Origin: Smithellaceae bacterium
GTDB lineage: Bacteria > Desulfobacterota > Syntrophia > Syntrophales > Smithellaceae
DNA: 64,000 nucleotides
Assembly: GCA_028693285.1 (NCBI GenBank)
Contig: JAQUVQ010000008.1
Span: 1-64,000, forward strand
Direction: 5' to 3'
Position numbers and translations under genes: made by a program. The notes beneath the pieces are model-generated. The model worked only from the letters and a program-made list of their open reading frames with translations, made no database searches and was not told the origin of the DNA. Numbering within the stretch: the first letter of the stretch is position 1; each line of letters opens with the position of its first letter. Shown here one piece after another: positions 23,359 through 31,536 of the stretch.

Positions 23359-24857
23359 AGAGCGCTCCTGCCGTTTTCGAGAACGAATCCGCTTGAGGCG
23401 AGCTCCACGGCCTTCTGCATGCCCCGCGCCTTGTGGAGCGTTTCCATGTGTTCGGCTTCGGGCCTGGAATCATGGACAATGCCCGCGCCGGCCTGAATGA
23501 AAATCCTTCCGTCCCGAATAACCATCGTGCGGATGGTGATGCACAGATCCATGTTGCCGCTGAAGCCGATATAGCCGACCGCGCCGCCGTATACGCCCCG
23601 CCGCACGGGTTCGAGTTCGTCGATGATCTGCATGGCCCGGACTTTGGGCGCGCCGGAGAGTGTTCCCGCCGGAAACGTGGCGGTCAGCACGTCAAAGGCG
23701 TCCCTGCCGCAATCGAGCTCGGCCCGCACATTGGATACCAGGTGCATGACATGCGAATATTTTTCGACCACCATGTACTGGTTGACCTGCACCGACCCGG
23801 TTTGGGCGATCCTGCCAAGGTCGTTTCTGCCCAGATCGACCAGCATGACGTGTTCGGCCCGCTCCTTTTCATCGGAGAGCAGCTCGTCGGCCAGCGCGCG
23901 GTCCTCCTGCTCGTTTTTTCCGCGCGGCCGTGTGCCGGCAATCGGCCTCAGCTCCACTTCGTTTTGCTCCAGGCGCACCATGACTTCCGGCGAAGAGCCG
24001 ATCAGGGTCAGATCATCCAGCTTGAGGAAAAACAGATAGGGCGACGGGTTCACGCAGCGGAGCGCCCGGTAAAGATCGACCGGATCGGCCGTGCAGTCCG
24101 TGGAAAAACGCTGGGAGAGCACCACCTGAATGGCGTCTCCCGCGGCGATGTAGTCTTTCGCTTTCTCCACGATGGCCTTGTACCGGTCGGGCGTCATATT
24201 GGATTCAAAAACCACGCCGGAAGCTTTTTGGGCGGGAGCCGGATATTCTGCCGGCGTCTGCAACAGCGCAATCAGATCATCGATCTTTCGGCACGCGGCC
24301 GCGTACGCTTCCGCGCGGGAATCCTCGTCTTCCGCAAAGGCGCAGGCGACGACCTTGATCGTATGGCGCACATTGTCAAAGATAATCAGGGAATCGCTGA
24401 TGACAAAAACGGATTCGTCCAGATTCAGGTCGTCGGGCGGCACATCGGGAAGCTTCTCGAAGTAGCGCACCGTGTCGTAGCCCAGATAGCCGACCGCTCC
24501 GCCGAAAAAACGCGGCAGTCCGGGAGGGACAACCGGCCGGTAGCGGCCCAGCAGCTCCCGCATTCGGCCCAGCGGGTCTCCCCGGTGTTCGGTCTCGAAG
24601 ATTTTCCCCTTTTCTTCCAGAATGACTTTCGGGCCTCGGATTCTGAACACGATTTCCGCATTAGTTCCGATAAAGGAATACCGCCCCCACTTTTCGCCTC
24701 CTTCAACGCTTTCCAGCAGGTAGGCATGCCGTTTGTGCCGAATTTTTTTTAAGACGGAAACGGGGGTTTCGAGATCCGCCAGGATTTCCCGGTAAACGGG
24801 AATCAGGTTCCCCCTTTTGGCGCAGACTTCAAAATCCGCAAATTTTGGTGAATACAT
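23355..24857 (-). CDS. trpE: Anthranilate synthase component I
   Basis: Protein of 500 aa that makes anthranilate from chorismate. The feedback element near the N terminus (YLLESVEGGEKWGRYSFIG) contains the LLES motif that binds tryptophan in allosterically controlled TrpE. The C-terminal chorismate-binding domain is complete: GDAIQVVLSQRF, PSPYLFFL, GTRPRGKNEQED, and ATFPAGTLSGAPKVRAMQIIDELE. Start at the ATG at 24857 with GGGAGCGCCC upstream; the open frame extending 66 bases further runs through a terminator and is not coding. Control should be twofold: leader attenuation and feedback inhibition. Confidence 0.97.
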   Translation of the reverse strand: MYSPKFADFEVCAKRGNLIPVYREILADLETPVSVLKKIRHKRHAYLLESVEGGEKWGRYSFIGTNAEIVFRIRGPKVILEEKGKIFETEHRGDPLGRMRELLGRYRPVVPPGLPRFFGGAVGYLGYDTVRYFEKLPDVPPDDLNLDESVFVISDSLIIFDNVRHTIKVVACAFAEDEDSRAEAYAAACRKIDDLIALLQTPAEYPAPAQKASGVVFESNMTPDRYKAIVEKAKDYIAAGDAIQVVLSQRFSTDCTADPVDLYRALRCVNPSPYLFFLKLDDLTLIGSSPEVMVRLEQNEVELRPIAGTRPRGKNEQEDRALADELLSDEKERAEHVMLVDLGRNDLGRIAQTGSVQVNQYMVVEKYSHVMHLVSNVRAELDCGRDAFDVLTATFPAGTLSGAPKVRAMQIIDELEPVRRGVYGGAVGYIGFSGNMDLCITIRTMVIRDGRIFIQAGAGIVHDSRPEAEHMETLHKARGMQKAVELASSGFVLENGRSAL

Positions 24858-24879
24858 GGGCGCTCCCTTTAAAAAATAA

Positions 24880-24911
24880 AAAAAGGCCGTGCGTTGCGAC
24901 ACGGCCTTTTT
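24880..24911 (-). terminator. Second trp leader terminator, 22 bases before trpE
   Basis: Perfect 12-bp stem (24880-24891 with 24900-24911), 8-base loop, followed on the minus strand by TTTATTTTTT. It lies between the first attenuator and the trpE SD, so transcripts must pass two terminators to reach trpE. Confidence 0.85.
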
Positions 24912-24925
24912 GGGTTGAACCATAC

Positions 24926-24963
24926 AAAAAAGCCGCGGAGTCCTGAGAGGTCTCCACGGCTTT
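24926..24963 (-). terminator. trp attenuator terminator
   Basis: Stem of 12 positions with one mismatch (24929-24940 with 24952-24963), 11-base loop, followed on the minus strand by TTTTTTG. It begins 22 bases after the leader-peptide stop. CCTCTC in its loop (24945-24950 on the plus strand reads GAGAGG) is complementary to a leader segment at 25001-25006, a possible antitermination contact. Confidence 0.85.
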
Positions 24964-24985
24964 GACTTTTATCTAATAATAAAGA

Positions 24986-25063
24986 TCAGCGGCGGATGCT
25001 CCTCTCCGGGAGGTTCCACCACCACCAGTTGTTGATTGTATGTGCGTTGAATCTCTTTTGCAT
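24986..25063 (-). CDS. trpL: trp leader peptide with four consecutive Trp codons
   Basis: A 25-codon frame: MQKRFNAHTINNWWWWNLPE, then five further residues, then TGA. Four TGG codons in a row (25016-25027) are the tryptophan sensor. AAGGTG lies 6 bases before the ATG. Promoter TTGACA-N17-TATAGA is about 30 bases upstream and an intrinsic terminator follows the stop by 22 bases. All parts of a ribosome-mediated attenuator are therefore present. E. coli trpL has two tandem Trp codons; four is a stronger sensor. Confidence 0.93.
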   Translation of the reverse strand: MQKRFNAHTINNWWWWNLPERSIRR

Positions 25064-25093
25064 GCTGCACCTTTTTCTCGCTTGTTGGTTGCT

Positions 25094-25122
25094 TCTATAA
25101 CAGCAGGTCCGTTTTCTGTCAA
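25094..25122 (-). promoter_or_regulatory. trp operon promoter
   Basis: Minus strand: TTGACA (25117-25122), 17-base spacer, TATAGA (25094-25099). It overlaps the end of the QueG-like gene's intergenic region. No TrpR-like operator palindrome is recognisable across it. Confidence 0.8.
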
Positions 25123-25155
25123 ACGTTTTTTGCGGGCGCGGGTGCGCGAGAACAT

Positions 25156-25914
25156 TCACGCCCTGGTTTTTTGCGGAATTTTCTTTTTGTTCCGGCGTTT
25201 TGACGGTTTGCCAAGGGGGCAGACGGAAACGCAGATGCCGCAAAGATGAACGTTCCGGTTGAGCCTTTCCTGCGACAACCTGCGGCAGGCCTCCATGCAG
25301 CGAAAAGCGTTGTAAAACTCGTCGCGGTCAAGAGTCGAATTCCACAGCTTGCCGTTGGCCGCCTCTCCGGGGCACAGCCTCACGCAGATGTCGCAGGCGC
25401 CGCAGCGGCTTTCCGTGATGGGTGTGCCGCAAGGTTCAATGGGCTGATGGGTAAGAACCGTCGCCAGGCGAATGCGGGGGCCGAACGCTTTCGACACCAG
25501 CAAATCCGTTTTGCCGATCCAGCCCAGACCGGCGCGGGTGGCCGCCATTTTGTGGGAGAAGTTCATCCGCAAGGTTTTGCCGAAGTCCGGGGGGATGTCT
25601 TCCGCCCGCACGGTGGCTTTGATCTGCAGGCAGGAAATGCCGTTTTGCGTGAGAAACCGCGATATTTTCGCCGTGATCCCATTGAGCTCATCATTGGTGG
25701 AATTGTATAATTCGTAATAAGGCATGGTCGGGCCGTCTTCGATTTCATCGACAATCGCGTCGTCCAGCCTTTTGCCGACAACAACGGCATAACGGTACGG
25801 ATAATACCCGGCCATCAGATCGCCCATGTCGGCAAATCCGACGACATAATTTTCCCGATCGGGCAGAAGGCTGATGATTTCGTTTTGCAGCGTCAAGGCT
25901 TCACGATGAGCCAT
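25156..25914 (-). CDS. Epoxyqueuosine reductase (QueG)-like 4Fe-4S double-cluster protein
   Basis: Protein of 252 aa. The C-terminal half carries two cysteine clusters, CGACDICVRLCPGEA and CGICVSVCPLGKPSKR, the bacterioferredoxin-like pair seen in QueG and reductive-dehalogenase relatives. KAFGPRIRLATVLTHQPIE and AGLGWIGKTDLLVSKAFG are QueG-type segments around the corrinoid-binding region. It is shorter than QueG (about 350-380 aa), lacking the C-terminal HEAT repeats and part of the N domain, so it is a QueG-like Fe-S protein and not a certain tRNA-modifying enzyme. Start at the ATG at 25914 with GGAGAAAGG upstream; a much longer open frame upstream is antisense to rmuC. Confidence 0.7.
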   Translation of the reverse strand: MAHREALTLQNEIISLLPDRENYVVGFADMGDLMAGYYPYRYAVVVGKRLDDAIVDEIEDGPTMPYYELYNSTNDELNGITAKISRFLTQNGISCLQIKATVRAEDIPPDFGKTLRMNFSHKMAATRAGLGWIGKTDLLVSKAFGPRIRLATVLTHQPIEPCGTPITESRCGACDICVRLCPGEAANGKLWNSTLDRDEFYNAFRCMEACRRLSQERLNRNVHLCGICVSVCPLGKPSKRRNKKKIPQKTRA

Positions 25915-26130
25915 TTTGCCTTTCTCCTTTAGTGAAGGTTCAAGAATCCTATCACATGCCTTCTTTTCAAAACAGAGCAAATTCTTTTGCCGGTGCTTGC
26001 GGAGAAAAAACAGGCGCTGCAGGAGCGAACGCAGAAAGGGTAAAGATTGACGGCGTCTTTTGCTTTTGTTATGGTGTCGCAGTGCCGGTTGCTTTTGGGG
26101 AAATGCGGTTGCCCGGCACGGAGGCCTCGA

Positions 26131-27447
26131 ATGGACATCATTGCTCTGGTCATTCTGATATCTTTGCTGGTCATCATTGTGCTGCTGCTCTGGCAGCTCA
26201 GGCGGAGTTCCGTTGATTGGACGCCGCTTGTGGGCAAACTGGATGCCTTGCGGGATGCGCAGGAAAGAACCGACCGTTCGCTGCGCGACGAGATTGCCCG
26301 GTCGCGCTCGGAGGCGCAGTCGAACGCGCAGCAGGAACGAGCGGAGCTCGGGGCTTCGCTTTCTTCCTTCGGCGACTCCGTTCAGGCCCGCATGACCGAT
26401 ATTGCCAAAATCCAAAGCGATCAGATGGAGAGCTTTGCGCGGCAACTGTCCCTGCTTGCCGCCAGCAATGAAAAAAAGATGGAAGACATTCGTCTGATGG
26501 TTGACGAAAAGCTCAGGCAAATCCAGGAGGACAATGCCCGCCAGCTCGACCGGATGCGCGAGACCGTGGATGAGAAGCTGCAAAGCACACTGGAGAAGCG
26601 GCTGGGAGAATCCTTCAAGCAGGTTTCCGAGCGCCTCGAGCAGGTCCATCAGGGGCTGGGCGACATGCGCACGCTGGCCGCGGGGGTGGGCGATTTGAAA
26701 AAAGTTCTCACCAACGTCAAGTCGCGCGGCACCTGGGGGGAAGTCCAGTTGGGCGCGCTTCTGGAAGAGATTCTGTCTCCGGATCAATATCTGAAGAACG
26801 TCAGGATTCAGGAATCCGGCGGCGATTTTGTCGAGTTCGCCATCAGGCTTCCCGGCCAGGGCGATTCCCCGACGGAAAGCGTTCTGATTCCGGTGGATGC
26901 GAAATTTCCGGTGGAAGACTACTCCCGTTTGATGGAGGCTCAGGAAAGGGCCGATGCCCCCGCCGCCGAAGATGCGGTCCGGCAGCTGGAAGCGAGCATT
27001 AAAAAGGCGGCCAGAGACATCTCTCAAAAATATCTTGCTCCTCCCAGAACAACGGACTTCGGCATCATGTTTTTGCCTTCGGAAGGCCTTTATGCGGAAG
27101 TGATCCGCCGTACCGAACTGGTGCAGCACCTGCAGCGCGAGTACCGCATTGTGATTTCCGGGCCTTCGACGTTTGCCGCTTTTTTAAACAGCCTCCAGAT
27201 GGGCTTCCGCACGCTGGCGATTCAAAAGCGCTCCGGCGAGGTCTGGAAAGTGCTGGGCGAGGTGAAATCGGCGTTCGGGCGCTTCGGCGATTCGCTCGAT
27301 GCCGTGCGCAAAAGACTGGATCAGGCTTCAAGCTCCGTGGATGACGCGCAGAAAAAGACGCGCACGCTGGCCGGTAAATTAAAAGCGGTGGAAAGCCTGT
27401 CGGACGCTTCAGGCGAAGGCACTGTTGCGGATACCGAAGCGGATTGA
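26131..27447 (+). CDS. rmuC: DNA recombination protein RmuC
   Basis: Protein of 438 aa. An N-terminal membrane anchor (MDIIALVILISLLVIIVLLLW) is followed by a long coiled coil (about 30-180, rich in Q, E, R, L). Then comes the RmuC nuclease-like domain: SRGTWGEVQLGALLEEILSPDQY, VDAKFPVEDYSRL, TTDFGIMFLPSEGLYAE, and GPSTFAAFLNSLQMGFRTLAIQKRS. Family role: limits inversions at short inverted repeats, possibly as a nuclease. Start at the ATG at 26131 with GAGG upstream, which places the anchor at the N terminus. Divergent from the QueG-like gene. Confidence 0.9.
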   Translation: MDIIALVILISLLVIIVLLLWQLRRSSVDWTPLVGKLDALRDAQERTDRSLRDEIARSRSEAQSNAQQERAELGASLSSFGDSVQARMTDIAKIQSDQMESFARQLSLLAASNEKKMEDIRLMVDEKLRQIQEDNARQLDRMRETVDEKLQSTLEKRLGESFKQVSERLEQVHQGLGDMRTLAAGVGDLKKVLTNVKSRGTWGEVQLGALLEEILSPDQYLKNVRIQESGGDFVEFAIRLPGQGDSPTESVLIPVDAKFPVEDYSRLMEAQERADAPAAEDAVRQLEASIKKAARDISQKYLAPPRTTDFGIMFLPSEGLYAEVIRRTELVQHLQREYRIVISGPSTFAAFLNSLQMGFRTLAIQKRSGEVWKVLGEVKSAFGRFGDSLDAVRKRLDQASSSVDDAQKKTRTLAGKLKAVESLSDASGEGTVADTEAD

Positions 27448-27563
27448 TGAGGCGCCGGAGGCGCGTCGATTCATCCCGGTTTTACGCATGGGTGAAGCAT
27501 ATTTTTCTTCCTGAGAAGACAACGAAGCGCATTTTCTGAAGGAAGTATGCGATAAGGGTTTAC

Positions 27564-28694
27564 ATGCTGAAAAACAAAAGTAATGTCGATTCGTCCGCTG
27601 CAAGCGATAAAACGCAGTTATATTTAATGGAACGCGTCAAAGAACTGACGTGCCTTTACGATATGGCGCGGATCGCCGCCGACACAAGTCTGAATATTGA
27701 AAATATGCTGATGGGTATTGTTGGAATACTTCCGGAGGCCTGGCAATATCCAAAAGATGCTTTCGCAAAAATCGTTTTTAATAACCGGATTTTTTCGATG
27801 CCGAATTATCCAAAATTTGTCCAGCGGCAGAGATCAGCGCTGGTCATCAATGGCAGGCGTCGCGGTTACGTTGAAGTGGCCTATCCAAAGAAGCGAGGCG
27901 CGCAAAATCTGAACCTTTTCCTGCAGGAAGAACAGAAGCTTCTCGACACGGTGGCGCGGGAAGTTTCCGCCATGATCCGGCGCAGAGAAACGGAACAGGA
28001 GAAATTAAAACTGGAGGATCAGCTCCGTCATGCGGACAGGCTGGCAACGATCGGCCAACTTTCGGCAAGCGTGGCTCACGAACTCAATGAACCGCTCGGG
28101 CACATCCTGGGATTTGCCGAACTTGCCAAGAAATGCCCCGGCCTTCCTGTACAGGCGATGGCCGACATCGAGAAAATATTAGCAACATCCCTCCATGCCC
28201 GTGAGGTTGTAAGGCAAATCCTGATTTTCTCCCGTCAGGCTTCTCAACAAAAAACAAAAGTGAACCTCAACAACCTTATAAAACAGGGGTTGACTTTTCT
28301 GGAATCCCGATGTGTCAGCGAGGGAATAAAATTACAGTGTCGATTGGGGCTTGATGTACCGGAGATTGACGCGGCACCCGCGCAAATGAACCAGGTTTTT
28401 GTCAGCCTGATGGTCAATGCCATACAGGCAATGCCCGATGGCGGAACGATATCCATCCGGACGCGCAGGGCAGGGGAGAAAGTGTCTCTCAATATAGAGG
28501 ATAGCGGCGTCGGCATGAACGAAGAGATTCTGCAAAAGGTTTTTATTCCCTTTTTTACAACTAAGGAAGCGGATGTTGGAACTGGGTTAGGTCTGCCGGT
28601 CGTTCATGATATCATCGCCGCCCACAAGGGTTCTATAAAAATTGAAAGCAAAGTCGGAATGGGAACGAAATGCAAAATACAACTGCCGGTCTGA
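27564..28694 (+). CDS. Soluble sensor histidine kinase
   Basis: Protein of 376 aa without membrane helices. The N-terminal part (about 20-150) begins ERVKELTCLYDMARIA, a leader common to cytoplasmic kinases with a PAS/GAF-like sensor. A coiled linker follows. The HisKA domain has the phospho-accepting His in LSASVAHELNEPLGHILGF, with a Glu-Asn pair after it. The HATPase domain shows N (VNAIQAMPDGG), G1 (IEDSGVGM), F (FIPFFTTK) and G2 (VGTGLGLPV) boxes. It overlaps the next gene, an NtrC-type regulator, by 25 bases, forming a two-component pair. The pair stands 200 bases before a sigma-54 promoter that it very likely controls. Confidence 0.9.
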   Translation: MLKNKSNVDSSAASDKTQLYLMERVKELTCLYDMARIAADTSLNIENMLMGIVGILPEAWQYPKDAFAKIVFNNRIFSMPNYPKFVQRQRSALVINGRRRGYVEVAYPKKRGAQNLNLFLQEEQKLLDTVAREVSAMIRRRETEQEKLKLEDQLRHADRLATIGQLSASVAHELNEPLGHILGFAELAKKCPGLPVQAMADIEKILATSLHAREVVRQILIFSRQASQQKTKVNLNNLIKQGLTFLESRCVSEGIKLQCRLGLDVPEIDAAPAQMNQVFVSLMVNAIQAMPDGGTISIRTRRAGEKVSLNIEDSGVGMNEEILQKVFIPFFTTKEADVGTGLGLPVVHDIIAAHKGSIKIESKVGMGTKCKIQLPV

Positions 28695-30082
28695 AAAAAC
28701 CGGGCGCGTTAAAACAAAAAGAAAAAAAACAGCCTTCCGATAAAAAAGATGACATCCTTATTGTGGATGACGCGCCGGCAACATTGGAATTGCTGGAGCG
28801 CAATTTGTCGTCTGTCGGATACGGGATATGGATGGCGTCTAATGTGGAAGAGGCGCTCAGGGTGATCGACAGCTCCCATATTGATCTGGTAATTACCGAT
28901 TTCAAAATGCCGGGCTTAAGCGGCGTTCATCTTGCCCGCCATATTCGGGAAAATTACAACGATATGGCGGTGATGATCATCACGGCCTATCCCAGCGTTA
29001 AAGGAGCGGTGGAGGCGGTTAAAACAGGCGCGGAAGAGTACCTTGCGAAACCCTTCACCGGCGAAGAGCTTTTATCCGCCGTCAAAAGGGTCCTCCGGAA
29101 TCTCCACATTCGCAGAGCGGCCCACGCCTCGAACAAGCCGCGAATCCATATCCCTCACGGTCTGATCGGCGAGTCCGGTGCAATGTCAAAGATCAGCAAT
29201 TTTATCAACAAGGCGGCGCGAACATCGGCAACCGTTTTGATCTCCGGAGAAAGCGGAACCGGCAAAGAACTCGTTGCGCGCGCGATTCATTATAAAAGCG
29301 AGCGGGCTTCAGCGCCCTTTGTTCCCGTCAATTGCGGCGCCATTCCCGAGGAACTCCTGGAAAGCGAGCTTTTCGGCCACATCAAAGGGGCTTTCACGGG
29401 CGCCAACGAAACGCGCGCCGGTTTTTTTCAAACAGCGGATGGCGGCACCATTTTTCTCGACGAGATCAGTGAAACAAGCCTTTCCATGCAGGTTAAACTT
29501 CTGCGGGTCCTGCAGGACAAGGAAGTTTGCATGGTCGGCGCGACACGCACCAGAAAAGTGGATGTGCGCATCCTTGCCTCCACCAACAAAAATATACCCG
29601 CGCTCATAAAAAAAGGCCAGTTCCGGGAAGACCTTTACTACCGGATCAATGTCATCACCGTGGAATTGCCGCCATTGAGGGAACGGCAGGATGACATCTT
29701 TCTTTTAACGCGCCATTTTGCCGCCAAATTTGCCGAGGAACTCGGGCGCACCGCGCCCCGGTTTTCCGATGGCGCCTTGCAGGTGCTGCGCAGCTATCAC
29801 TGGCCGGGCAATGTAAGAGAATTGGAAAATATTATCCAGCGTCTTGTTGTCATGACGGACGAAGACGTGATCGATGTCCCGGACCTGCCCTCCCTGATGC
29901 GGTTTTCAGCCCACCAGCCTGCGGCTCCCGACCGCACCCTTGCCGCGGTGGAAGCCGAATATATTCGAAGCGTGCTGCTCAGCGTGAGCAATAATAAAAC
30001 CCTGGCGGCAAAAATCCTCGACATCGACAGAAAAACGCTTCGGGAAAAACTCGGGAAAGCGAAGCCGTCCGCATCGAGGTAG
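28670..30082 (+). CDS. NtrC-family sigma-54-dependent response regulator
   Basis: Protein of 470 aa. Receiver domain at about 28-142 with the phospho-Asp in DLVITDFKMPGLSG. AAA+ sigma-54 activation domain at about 165-395 with Walker A ISGESGTGKE, the sigma-54 contact loop GAFTGA, Walker B GGTIFLDEISE and a HWPGNVRELENII segment. The C-terminal Fis-type HTH (about 425-465) ends NNKTLAAKILDIDRKTLREK. Activates transcription with sigma-54 RNA polymerase when phosphorylated by the kinase encoded just upstream. The likely target is the TGGCAAG-N4-TTGCT promoter 160 bases downstream. Confidence 0.93.
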   Translation: MQNTTAGLKKPGALKQKEKKQPSDKKDDILIVDDAPATLELLERNLSSVGYGIWMASNVEEALRVIDSSHIDLVITDFKMPGLSGVHLARHIRENYNDMAVMIITAYPSVKGAVEAVKTGAEEYLAKPFTGEELLSAVKRVLRNLHIRRAAHASNKPRIHIPHGLIGESGAMSKISNFINKAARTSATVLISGESGTGKELVARAIHYKSERASAPFVPVNCGAIPEELLESELFGHIKGAFTGANETRAGFFQTADGGTIFLDEISETSLSMQVKLLRVLQDKEVCMVGATRTRKVDVRILASTNKNIPALIKKGQFREDLYYRINVITVELPPLRERQDDIFLLTRHFAAKFAEELGRTAPRFSDGALQVLRSYHWPGNVRELENIIQRLVVMTDEDVIDVPDLPSLMRFSAHQPAAPDRTLAAVEAEYIRSVLLSVSNNKTLAAKILDIDRKTLREKLGKAKPSASR

Positions 30083-30166
30083 ATCTCCCCGGCGGTTCAA
30101 AATTCCCCGGTTTTAAGCATTGCTTTGCGCTTTTCCTTATTCATTATTTCCCCCATTTCCGTTCTG

Positions 30167-30199
30167 CGGAATCATTCTATCTTAAGAATATCATTCCGG
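30167..30199. promoter_or_regulatory. Inverted repeat upstream of the sigma-54 promoter (candidate activator site)
   Basis: CGGAAT (30167-30172) and ATTCCG (30194-30199) flank an inner ATTCT...AAGAAT dyad. It lies about 45-75 bases before the -24 box, where an NtrC-type enhancer-binding protein would bind. Inference from position and symmetry. Confidence 0.5.
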
Positions 30200-30241
30200 T
30201 AACTTTATCGGTAAGCGGCAAATCCCGTCGTTAAAAATAAT

Positions 30242-30257
30242 TGGCAAGCATGTTGCT
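30242..30257 (+). promoter_or_regulatory. Sigma-54 promoter of the NuoEF/Glt-like operon
   Basis: TGGCAAG-CATG-TTGCT: GG at 30243-30244 and GC at 30255-30256, separated by exactly 10 bases, almost the full -24/-12 consensus. The first gene's ATG is 39 bases downstream with GAAAGGGGAAAG before it. Confidence 0.85.
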
Positions 30258-30295
30258 CTTGCTTCACAACGATCATCTATCGAAAGGGGAAAGAA

Positions 30296-31519
30296 ATGAA
30301 AAGGACCGCCCGTGCAAGCGACGAGATGAAAAAGACCGAAAATACCAATGCCCGGAATCAAAAAGGCATCTGCTCTTCATGCGAAAATTTATCTCTTTGC
30401 AGTTTTATTGAGCCGCAAAGACAGCCTGTCTTGTTTTGCGAAGAATTCAGCATTGGCAAAGCCCGGACTGCGCCGGTTGTATTAGAAAAAAAGTCCGGCT
30501 CTCCGGCCCCGCTGGAGATCAGCATGGGGCTGTGCGCCACGTGTGATGATGCAAAGACCTGCCTTTATTCAAAGGACGAAGCCGGCGTCTGGCATTGCGA
30601 GGAATACCGGTGTGACGGCTGCGCAAAGGAATCCGGAAGTCCGCCGAGTTTGGAAAAAAGAGGCATGGATGCAAAAGACATCCTTGAGACGATCAGGAAG
30701 CATGACAAAAACAAGGGGGCGCTGATTGCCATCCTGGAGGAAATCCAGGCGGCGTATACGTATCTTCCGGAAGAGGCGCTCAGGCTGGTTTCAAAAGAGA
30801 CCGGCCGCTCGCTCGTGGATATCTACGGTGTCGCAACCTTTTACAAAGCATTCAGTCTGAAACCGCGGGGCAAGCATTGCGTATCCGTCTGCCTGGGTAC
30901 GGCATGCCATGTCCGGGGCGCTCAGGGGATCGTTGACGAATTCAAGCGCGAGCTTGACATTGCGCCCGGCGAAACAACGGCGGACAACGAGATCACCCTG
31001 GAAACCGTCAATTGTCTGGGGGCCTGCGCTCTGGGACCGACCGTGGTGGTGGACGGGCATTATTTCCCCCATGTGAGCAAAAGCAAGGTGAAAAACATCA
31101 TCGCCAGGGCGATGGCCGGTCTGGAAAAAATCGATGCGGAAACCGACAACCGGGTATTCCCCCTCCAGGTTTCCTGCTCCGCCTGCAATAAAAGCCTTCT
31201 GGATCCGGAGTATCCGATGGACGGTTATCCCTCGATTAACCTCCGTGTATCCTGCAACGGCACGAGAGGCCGGCTGCGCCTGTCTTCGCTTTACGGCAGC
31301 GGGGCCTCGGTCCTGGAGCATCCGATTCCGTCAAACAGTCTGTCCAGATTTTACTGTCCGCACTGCGCGGGCGAACTGCCGAGTTTCTCTACCTGCACGG
31401 AGTGCGGTTCCCCCATGGCCGCCATGAGGGTCTGCGAAGGCTGCGCCTGGGAGGTATGCACGCGTCAGGGCTGCGAAGGCCATCTGCTGAATCTGAATCA
31501 AATGAACATTCAAAAATAA
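30296..31519 (+). CDS. NuoE-like [2Fe-2S] protein with twin Cys modules and C-terminal zinc-ribbon-like region
   Basis: Protein of 407 aa, much longer than NuoE (about 160). Three parts are seen. Residues 26-51 and 80-104 are two copies of a module C-x2-C-x5-C-x11/12-C-E-E-[FY] (Cys 26/29/35/48 and 80/83/89/101). Residues about 125-275 are a thioredoxin-fold NuoE/HndA domain with the [2Fe-2S] ligands in SVCLGTACHVRG and NCLGACALGP. Residues about 285-407 hold further CxxC pairs (CSACNKS, CPHCAGE, CTECGS, CEGCAWEVCTRQGC) of zinc-ribbon style. It is the first gene of a sigma-54 operon with NuoF-, NuoG-N- and glutamate-synthase-like genes, so it should pass electrons between NAD(P)H flavin and Fe-S partners. 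Confidence 0.85.
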   Translation: MKRTARASDEMKKTENTNARNQKGICSSCENLSLCSFIEPQRQPVLFCEEFSIGKARTAPVVLEKKSGSPAPLEISMGLCATCDDAKTCLYSKDEAGVWHCEEYRCDGCAKESGSPPSLEKRGMDAKDILETIRKHDKNKGALIAILEEIQAAYTYLPEEALRLVSKETGRSLVDIYGVATFYKAFSLKPRGKHCVSVCLGTACHVRGAQGIVDEFKRELDIAPGETTADNEITLETVNCLGACALGPTVVVDGHYFPHVSKSKVKNIIARAMAGLEKIDAETDNRVFPLQVSCSACNKSLLDPEYPMDGYPSINLRVSCNGTRGRLRLSSLYGSGASVLEHPIPSNSLSRFYCPHCAGELPSFSTCTECGSPMAAMRVCEGCAWEVCTRQGCEGHLLNLNQMNIQK

Positions 31520-31536
31520 CGATGAAGGGAAAAGAG

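Noticed and set aside
24858-24923. N-terminal extension of trpE by 22 residues
   Set aside because: The extension is encoded by the attenuator hairpin; the ATG at 24857 has the SD and the normal TrpE start.
25915-27129. Long N-terminal extension of the QueG-like frame
   Set aside because: It is antisense to rmuC and passes the divergent promoter region; the SD-supported ATG at 25914 fits the protein.
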